NCBI GenBank assembly: GCA_020137815.1
Contig: CM035352.1
Location: 4,632,998 to 4,696,997 of the forward strand
Origin: Hormiphora californensis
Lineage: Eukaryota; Ctenophora; Tentaculata; Cydippida; Pleurobrachiidae
Direction: 5' to 3'
Length of the DNA: 64,000 nucleotides
The translations under genes and the position numbers were made by a program. Positions 55,013 through 64,000 of the stretch are shown here, piece after piece (position 1 is the first letter of the stretch; each line of letters opens with the position of its first letter). Under the pieces are notes generated by a model, which searched no databases, was not told the DNA's origin, and saw only the letters and a list, made by a program, of their open reading frames with translations.

Positions 55013-57127
55013 ATGTCGACGACGACCATGTCCAGTCTCTCACTGTTCGGTGACCGGGAGAAGGGAGAGAGTGTGCGGACTCAAAACATGACGGCCGCTG
55101 TCGCCATCTCTAACATTGTCAAAAGCTCCCTTGGGCCCGTCGGACTTGACAAGATGCTTGTCGATGAGGTAAGAAGTTTTGTTTATTAATGTGTTTAAAC
55201 GTGTTAATCTGCTTTCTTTGACTATGATTCTAATGTCCGATTTTACCAGTTAAGTTCATGAATTTTATCATCATACAATCAAAGCAATTTTGTATGAACC
55301 GGTTCAAGTACTGATAACTAGTACAAGAACACACTTTTCAATTTACAATCAATTCGTTATATCGAACTGTCTTTCTTTGCGTAAAGCCCTCCCCGAACTA
55401 AACCTCTCCATCTCCCTGGCAGGTTGGTGATGTGACTGTTACGAATGACGGTGCTACCATTCTCAAAATGTTGGAGGTAGAGCATCCCGCTGCCAAGGTC
55501 CTCTGTGAGCTGGCTCAGCTCCAAGACGAGGAAGTTGGCGATGGAACTACCAGTGTTGTTATTATCGCAGCCGAGCTGTTGAGGGCTGCAGATGAGCTTA
55601 TCAAACAGAAAATCCATCCTACCACTATCATCAACGGATACAAGTGAGTTACAACATGAATTTGAAACATGAATTTGAAACAATAATCAGCGAATAGTTG
55701 GTTACATGGGGGGGGGGGGGGTGGGGGGGGGTCGTCACCTTTTTTTGCCCACTGTGTACACATTATCCCTAGATTTTGAACTCCCCCCACTGGCCCATTG
55801 AAGTATACTAACCACTCTCTCCCTCCTCAGATTGGCATGCAAGGAATCTGTGAAATTCATCCAGGACAACCTCTCCATCCCAGCAGCAGATCTTGGAAAG
55901 AACTGCCTCCTCAATGTGGCCCGGACCTCAATGAGCTCTAAAATTATCGGTGCTGACAGGGATTTCTTTGCCAACATGGTAGTACAGGCTTGTGAGCTGA
56001 TCAAGTTTACCAATACCAAGGGAGACACAAAGTGCCCGATTAAGAGTGTCAACATCCTAAAGGCCCATGGAAAGAGCTCCAGAGAAAGTATCTTTGTTAA
56101 GGGTTACGCCCTAAACTGCACCGTCGCCTCCCAACTGATGCCCAAAACCATCAAGAATGCCAAGATTGCGTGTATTGATTTCAGTCTGCAGAAGGCTAAG
56201 ATGAAGTTAGGTGTGCAGGTTATTGTTGATGATCCTTCTAAGTTGGAGGCAGTCCGACAGAGGGAGGCAGATATCACCAAGGAGAGGATCCAGATGATTC
56301 TCAACGCTGGTGCTAACGTTATCCTAACTACTGGAGGTATTGATGACATGTGCCTCAAGTACTTCGTTGATTCTGGTGCTATGGCTGTCAGGAGGTGCAA
56401 GAAAGAGGATTTGAAGAGGATCGCTAGGGCAACTGGAGCTAGTTTTGTTGCATCTCTCACCAACTTGGAGGGAGAGGAATCATTTGACGCAGCCTTCCTA
56501 GGAGCCGCTGAGGAGATCTCCCAGACCCGAATCTGTGATGACGAGCTTATCCTGATTAAGGGAACCAAAGTTAAACCTGCCGCCAGTATGATTCTCCGAG
56601 GTGCGAATGATATGTATGTAGATGAAATGGATAGGTCTGTCCATGATTCTCTATGTGCTGTTAAAAGGGTTATTGAGAGCAAGAAGGTCGTTCCTGGAGG
56701 TGGCTGTGTTGAGGCTGCTCTGTCCATTTATCTGGAAAACTTTGCCACTTCTCTCGGGTCCAGGGAACAGCTTGCCATCGCTGAGTTCGCACACGCAATG
56801 CTTGTTATTCCTAAAACTCTGGTTGTCAACGCTGCAAAAGATTCAACAGAGCTGGTGGCCAAACTGAGGGCCTTCCATAACGCATCGCAGACGATCGAGG
56901 CGAAGAAGAACTTCAAGTGGATCGGCCTGGATCTCGAGAACGGAAAGTGTCGAGACAACAAGGAAGCCGGAGTACTTGAGCCAGAGATGAGCAAGGTCAA
57001 GAGTCTGAAGTTCGCTACAGAGGCAGCTATTACCATCCTCAGGATTGATGATATGATCAAGATTTACCAGCCAAGCAAGGAAGATCCCAACAGCTACGCC
57101 AATGCAGTCGCACAAGGACGATTGTAG
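55013..57127 (+). CDS. CCT1: T-complex protein 1 subunit alpha (CCT1)
   Basis: Subunit of the cytosolic TRiC/CCT chaperonin that folds actin and tubulin using ATP. Exons 55013-55168, 55423-55643 and 55831-57127 give 558 codons with the stop, matching the usual length of about 556 aa. N-terminus: [20 protein letters not shown] and [19 protein letters not shown]. Nucleotide-binding motifs: [34 protein letters not shown] and VVPGGG. Subunit-alpha signatures: [19 protein letters not shown] and [11 protein letters not shown]. The last exon holds 431 codons without an intron. The intron before it has a TACTAAC branch site and a G/T homopolymer near 55710. A CCATGTAG just before the ATG could be a 5' UTR acceptor. 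Confidence 0.97.
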
Positions 57128-57866
57128 ATCTGAATCATGTGTTTTTTGGTTCTCGGTGCTTTTTTGTACAGTCTCTCACAGCTGTTCGTCGTGTGGTTCG
57201 GTGTGTGTGCTCTCTCACTATTTGTTAACCTTATTTTACTAATTTATACAAAAATTATTTTGTGTAAAATTTGCCTTTCCTTTCTTCCTGCTATGCTGAG
57301 ATGTTCCCAGATTTATTTCAACTGTAACTTTAATAACCTCGAGAGGTAACGCGCACTGGTCTGTTTCCATTAAAAGTGCAATATGTGAGCAGTGTCAGCG
57401 CGCGGCGTATAACCGTTGAATTCTGGAAGCATCTCATGCAAGGGACCCGGACTGAGATGCAGCTTGCGGTCAAGCACACTCACACACCTATCATCACACC
57501 TTGTGAGATAGAGAGAAGGGCAATTCACACCTTATTTTCATTTATAACACATATCACCATTTCCATGTGCTTGGAAGAGAAGGGAGAGAGAGATATGGCG
57601 TGATAAATGGTGATATCTGTTGCTTAGAAACACAGGAAATAACACACTGATTTTCCATTATTGGAACTGAAATTTTAAGCTATGCAGTGCGATCTAACAT
57701 CTTCTGTTTTAAAACATTTTCAAATATACGTATAGCAGCAAAAAACATGTAGCAGTTGTTACATTGACAATTGACCAGCTGTGCTCTCCGACTCGGAGAG
57801 GTCACAGGGAGATATATAGATAGAGAGAAACATAAGCTATCATCATCACCACCAGAAGTTGATGGT
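57128..57866. other. Gap between convergent CCT1 and macoilin
   Basis: 3' flanks of both genes; no repeat or exon recognised. Confidence 0.6.
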
Positions 57867-60800
57867 TTAAAATCCATTCGCGGAGTAAAACGTGTCACTC
57901 GCAGTGGTAGATGTCACAAAGGAGGATGTTGGGAAAGTGGACACTGCCATGGCCTCAGCAAATCGTTGTTTCAGCATTTCGTGTTCTTTGTGTTTTTGCT
58001 CGTACTTGTGGCTCAACTCCTCAGACTGACGTCTAGCATCACCTGGGGGATGATACAAACTGGTTAGGGGGCTGTCATGCCAACGATGTCCGCGGTTCAG
58101 GCCAAAGCTCTGACACTTGACAGTTAGGGAAGGAAACAACTGCGTGGGCAACAATTGGAATGCAGGACAGGGTCGTTAAAAAAATTAAATAGAAAGGCCA
58201 GCTTACCAAGGGCAGAAAAGAGGTCCATTTTAATTTTTGTTTCAGCACGGAGAGATCGAACCATTGACTCGTGACGGCTGTTCAGCAGAGTATGTTGCTT
58301 TCGCAGTTCTTCGTTCTCGTATACCAGTTTTTGGCTTGTCTCACTCTCCATTTTCTGAGGATAGTAATAATTTAGAAATGAAATAATTAAAGGGAAATTG
58401 GAAACTCCCTCAATATGTGGTTTTGTGGTCCAACCGAGATTATCTGGTTACAAAATAAAGCCTCCAGAGAGCTTCGTTACTATCCGAGATTACAGGGGTG
58501 GGGCAACAATATATTTGATTGGCTCTGTGAGGGTTGATTATAACCTGTTGAATGAATAGATTATCCCGCTCCTTCGACCCCTTATCAATACTCCTACGTA
58601 GCTCACTAATTACAAGATCTTGCTTCTTCGCGGCATCCTGGCATTTAGAGTGCAAACTGGCCTCCTTCGGCAGGAGATCACAAGTCACACTCTTGTCATG
58701 AGATACCACGCGAGCAGGAGGGGGAGGTGGTGGGATTTCCTTTTTCTGCTGTTGTTCCTTTAGGATTGACCTCTCGTTCGCCCTGAGAGATGATATTTTA
58801 ATGTGGCTGCAGCAATATACAGTCACACCCCGATTTACCGGAACCCCGATTTACCGGGACGATAAAATTCCCCCGATCTAGGAAATTAACGGTAATTGAC
58901 CCCGATATACCGGGCACCCCGATTTACCGGTCAAAACCCTTTCCCCCCGAGCATCCCGGTAAATCGGGGTCCGACTGTACTGAGAATAGGATCTGTTGTT
59001 AGGAGCACACACATGTGTGTGATGAGGAGTCATCGTGTGAATTGAGGTGCGATTAGGAATCACGTACGGTACTGCGTACACAGTACACACACATTCCAGA
59101 GATATATCTAGCAATATACACCCCTTTTTTAGACCTCCCCGTGCTAACATAAATGCCCCTTTTTCACAACCCACTAAAACCCCTTATTCAACAACTAACA
59201 CCTACATTCGCTCCATCTCATGTCGTTGTTTATCTAGATCCGATTGGAGAGACTTGTTGGTGTAAATCAGATGCTGTAACTTATCCTCCTTGCTCTTCTC
59301 GTGGCGCTGCTGGTGCTGCAGGTCACTCTGAGATTTCTTCAAAGACTCCTCCATAGTTTCACTTAACATCTCTGCACGAAGCCTAGGGAAAATAACAATA
59401 TAGTTGTAGTGTATGTTAGGAAAATAGTGCAAGTGGAAATATATACATATATATTGCTTCCCAAAGTTGTTAGCATTTTCCAGGCCTTTTGGTGGTTAGG
59501 AAGATCGATTCGATCATGGACTACACAATAAGATCGTTATACATATCAATAAAGTCATACCCGCCCTCCCCCTTTTCATTTGTTTACTTACTTAGCCCGT
59601 TTTTCATCACGTAGCGCATTCTGGCAAGAGTCCAAATGATTTTGCAGGACAAAGTACAAGTCATCGTCAACATCCTAGGAGCATTGTTTTTAGTGGTATA
59701 TTGTCATATGACGGAATGTCGCTGTACAATTATTGGATCATTATTAGTAGTAAACAGACCGGTTGTATTGAAACACTCCCCCACTGGTCTATAAATACAG
59801 TGCCGTAACTCACACTAGTACACTTTGTATTGTTCTGAAATGCGCGCGCCATACCTTCAGTTTATCCAAATAAATCTTCATGGCAGTGTGGGATAGGTCA
59901 TCCAAACCATTTCCACAGTTTGCATCGGACTTCTTCCCTCCTCCTCCCCCGGTACCACCCTTTTTGCTCTTTTTCTCGCTCTTGTTGGTGGAGTGGTGAT
60001 GTTTGAGGGGTGTTTCTTCGACCGGTTTCTCTTTTTTGATCGGTAGAACTCTAGCTTCTTTAACGGGGACTTCCACTGGGGCCACCTTCACTGAAGGCTT
60101 TTCTCTGGGGAGAGAAATATGGGGATTAGTTAGAGGAGAAATATCGGGGATTAGTTAGGGGAGAAATATCGGGGATTAGTTAGGGGAGAAATATCGGGGA
60201 TTAGTTAGTTGTGGGAGATTAGTTAGTTATGGGGGATTAGTTAGTTCGGGAGGTAGAAAGCAAGGTCTCTTGTGTGTGTGTGTGTGAGAGAGAGACAATA
60301 CAGATGGTAGGAAATGAAGAAATAATTGTACACACACTCGCTACCCATCTCACTAGCACACACGAAATATAGGTATCATGGGCAACAACGCAGTGGTTAG
60401 ATAATAACTAATTAGTACCCTCAGCTCCCCTACTCTTATATCCAACACAAATAAACCAAAAGACGATCTCACTGAACCTACGTATAGACTGAAGACTCAC
60501 CTAAAATCGAACATTTTAGAAAGAATTCCATTGGATCGTTTAGCTCCGCCCCCTGAAGATGTCACTTCCTTCGCCGCAGAGGTAGTTTTAAGAGGAGGGG
60601 TCGGGGGAGAGGGGGCCGGAGCTGCCAAGACCGGTTCAATGGTCGAGGAGGCATCGCTTTCCTCCTCAAATGTCCAGAAGTCAGCGTTAGGATCGACAGT
60701 GTGTCCAAGGAATGTCCTCATTGAACTGTAGTTCCAGGATCGACCCGTCAAGGGTGAGACGTCGTCAATACACGAACCTGGTACGACCTGGTAGGGGGGG

Positions 60801-61048
60801 GGTTTATAATGTAAGTACCAGAAACAGCCCCTAACCCCCCTAGGGGGTTGTAACAGAGCTCTACCCTAAGGGGTGGTGTTGGAATTCTCCAAACAAAATA
60901 TCACTCCCTATATAATATATTACCTCTGTATATGATTCAGATGGGCTATTCATGGTCGAGAGATGCCCATTCACTCGGATACTACGGGCCGTTTCATCAC
61001 CAATTGGCATATCCTCTACCGCAGTATAACTTGCCCCACTGTAACGCA
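57867..61048 (-). CDS. MACO1: Macoilin (TMEM57 family), C-terminal part
   Basis: ER-associated coiled-coil protein important in neurons of other animals. Minus-strand exons, 5' to 3': 61048-60924, 60787-60501, 60104-59855, 59674-59592, 59382-59206, 58782-58545, 58354-58207, 58042-57867 (stop). All phases agree; 493 residues visible. The last two exons are diagnostic: RSLRAETKIKMDLFSALGDA and MLKQRFAEAMAV match the conserved macoilin C-terminus. Before them lie coiled-coil segments (EESLKKSQSDLQHQQRHEKS, QDLVISELRRSIDKGSKERD), a proline run (EIPPPPPPARVV) and a low-complexity basic/Gly region (KKSKKGGTGGGGGKK). The N-terminal membrane domain is not visible; its exons should lie beyond 61048. 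That intron carries a 1-kb minisatellite. Confidence 0.85.
58820..58977. mobile_element. pogo-type MITE, copy 4
   Basis: 158 bp, CAGTCACACCCCGATTTACC ... GGTAAATCGGGGTCCGACTG with TA on both sides, in macoilin intron 58783-59205. Confidence 0.85.
60105..60235 (-). repeat. 25-bp acceptor-derived repeat in macoilin
   Basis: Plus-strand GGGGATTAGTTAGGGGAGAA-ATATC repeated about four times directly against exon 60104. On the minus strand each copy reads CTAACTAATCCCC then ATATTTCTCCCC, a branch-site-like motif plus pyrimidine tract, and the last ends in the real CCCCAG acceptor. Confidence 0.75.
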
Positions 61049-61051
61049 CTG

Positions 61052-62035
61052 GAGGGGGAGGGAGGGGGTATTTAGTACTTGGGGAGGGAGGGGGTATTTA
61101 GTACTTGGGGAGGGGAGGGAGGGAGTATTTAGTACTTAGGGAGGGGAGGGAGGGGGTATTTAGTACTTGGGGAGGGGAGGGAGGGGGTATTTAGTACTTG
61201 GGGAGGGGGAGGGAGGGGGTATTTAGTACTTGGGGAGGGGGAGGGAGGGGGTATTTAGTACTTGGGGAGGGGGGGGAGGGGGTATTTAGTACTTGGGGAG
61301 GGGGGGGGGGACCGGGGAGGGAGGGGGTATTTAGTACTTGGGGAGGGGGAGGGAGGGGGTATTTAGTACTTGGGGAGGGGGAGGGAGGGGGTATTTAGTA
61401 CTTGGGGAGGGGGGAGGGAGGGGGTATTTAGTACTTGGGAGGGGAGGGAGGGGTATTTAGTACTTGGGGAGGTGGAGGGAGGGGGTATTTAGTACTTGGG
61501 GAGGGGGAGGGAGGGAGTATTTAGTACTTGGGGAGGGGAGGAGGGGGGTATTTAGTACTTGGGGAGGGGGAGGGAGGGGGTATTTAGTACTTGGGGAGGG
61601 GGAGGGAGGGGGTATTTAGTACTTGGGGAGGGGGAGGGAGGGAGTATTTAGTACTTGGGGAGGGGAGGGAGGGGGTATTTAGTACTTGGGGAGGGAGGGA
61701 GGGGGTATTTAGTACTTGGGAGGGGGAGGGAGGGGGTATTTAGTACTTGGGAGGGGGGGGGACCGGGGAGGGAGGGGGGTATTAGTACTTGGGGAGGGGG
61801 AGGGAGGGGGTATTTAGTACTTGGGGAGGGGGAGGGAGGGGTATTTAGTACTTGGGGAGGGAGAGGGAGGGGTATTTAGTACTTGGGGAGGGGGAGGGAG
61901 GGGGTATTTAGTACTTGGGGAGGGAGGGGTATTTAGTACTTGGGGAGGGGGAGGGAGGGGGTATTTAGTACTTGGGGAGGGGGGGGGGGGGGGGGGGGGG
62001 GGTATTTAGTACTTGGGGAGGGGTGGTATTTAGCT
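61052..62035 (-). repeat. About 1-kb G-rich minisatellite at a macoilin acceptor
   Basis: About 30 copies of a 27-34 bp unit, plus strand GTATTTAGTACTTGGGGAGG plus GGGAGGGAGGG. On the minus strand each unit is TACTAAATAC followed by a C/T tract, that is, branch site plus pyrimidine tract. The array abuts the acceptor CCTCCAG of exon 61048. Runs of G also suit G-quadruplexes. Confidence 0.85.
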
Positions 62036-63309
<1,274 letters not shown>

Positions 63310-64000
63310 CTTCTTTGACACGCTGGCTGAGAATGTTCCCATGCTTCATTAGAGATGAAAATCTGGAAATAGTTGCTCAAAACGATTATCTATGTGGCCC
63401 AAAAATTTTGGAACTTTCCCGCCAAAGATGTGGTGTACAGAGCTTTTTTGTGAAACCTGTCTTTTTGAAAAAGAGGGAAATTCCCTGTATCTCAAAAACG
63501 GATGATCGTAGAGACCTGGGACCAAGCTTAATCGATTCAGAAGGTCCGATTTTGGGGGGGTCTTCTGAGAGACATTTTGCTCCTACTCCAACCGATTTTG
63601 CTGTAATTGCGAAAAAGGTATCAGCAAGTAAGGGGGAAATCAGCCCGAAGCAGGCTACTGGAATAGAGTTGTTTCCCCTTTTCATAGAATTAGTTTTTTG
63701 CAATTACAGCAAAATCGGTTGGAGTAGGAGCAAAATGTCTCTCAGAAGACCCCCCCAAAATCGGACCTTCTGAATCGATTAAGCTTGGTCCCAGGTCTCT
63801 ACGATCATCCGTTTTTGAGATACAGGGAATTTCCCTCTTTTTCAAAAAGACAGGTTTCACAAAAAAGCTCTGTACACCACATCTTTGGCGGGAAAGTTCC
63901 AAAATTTTTGGGCCACATAGATAATCGTTTTGAGCAACTATTTCCAGATTTTCATCTCTAATGAAGCATGGGAACATTCTCAGCCAGCGTGTCAAAGAAG
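63310..64000. mobile_element. Large foldback element cut by the window end
   Basis: 63310-63616 is the nearly exact reverse complement of 63694-64000, with the symmetry centre near 63655. The match runs to the last base, so the true element extends left of 63310 and right of 64000. The equal proteins readable on both strands (FFVKPVFLKKREIPCISK) are mirror images and have no known domain. Confidence 0.9.

Overview
Metazoan nuclear DNA. The conserved genes are intron-rich (mostly 70-500 bp introns, GT-AG plus one probable GC-AG). Grainyhead, flightless-I, macoilin, a membrane adenylyl cyclase and an orphan GPCR together point to an animal. The density of short inverted-repeat transposons and minisatellites fits an invertebrate, possibly non-bilaterian, but I cannot name the species. 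I checked exon phases by hand, and almost every chain closes in frame.

Layout: (1) 202-12659 (+) grainyhead-like transcription factor, 16 exons visible, 5' end outside the window. (2) 12660-16956 convergent gap with a 21-bp minisatellite split by a 702-bp foldback transposon. (3) 16957-30475 (-) ADCY9-like adenylyl cyclase: complete C2 domain, four visible helices of the second membrane domain and part of C1. The first membrane domain and first half of C1 were not found. A complete six-exon GPCR (19981-22073, +) lies antisense inside one intron. (4) 32179-53775 (+) flightless-I, 31 exons. Its roughly 10-kb first visible intron holds a decayed LINE, a foldback element, a pogo-type ORF without a DDE domain and a 0.78-kb CACT satellite. 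Another intron holds a small TATA-box gene of unknown function. (5) 55013-57127 (+) CCT1 (TCP-1 alpha), three exons, complete. (6) 57867-61048 (-) C-terminal part of macoilin. (7) From 63310 to the window edge, one arm and part of the other of a large palindrome.

Two themes stand out. First, tandem repeats sit on splice sites: in at least ten introns of five genes the repeat touches a donor or acceptor, and in several the unit copies the acceptor plus the first exon bases or contains TACTAAC-like branch sites. Second, many small inverted-repeat insertions fall into families, several with exact target-site duplications (6, 8 or 9 bp, or TA), including elements of only 46-48 bp. Two one-base homopolymer insertions break otherwise well-conserved exons (adenylyl cyclase and flightless-I) and look more like assembly errors than gene death.

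The genes form no operon. GPCR and adenylyl cyclase belong to the same signalling pathway in general, and here they are physically nested; a functional link is only inference.
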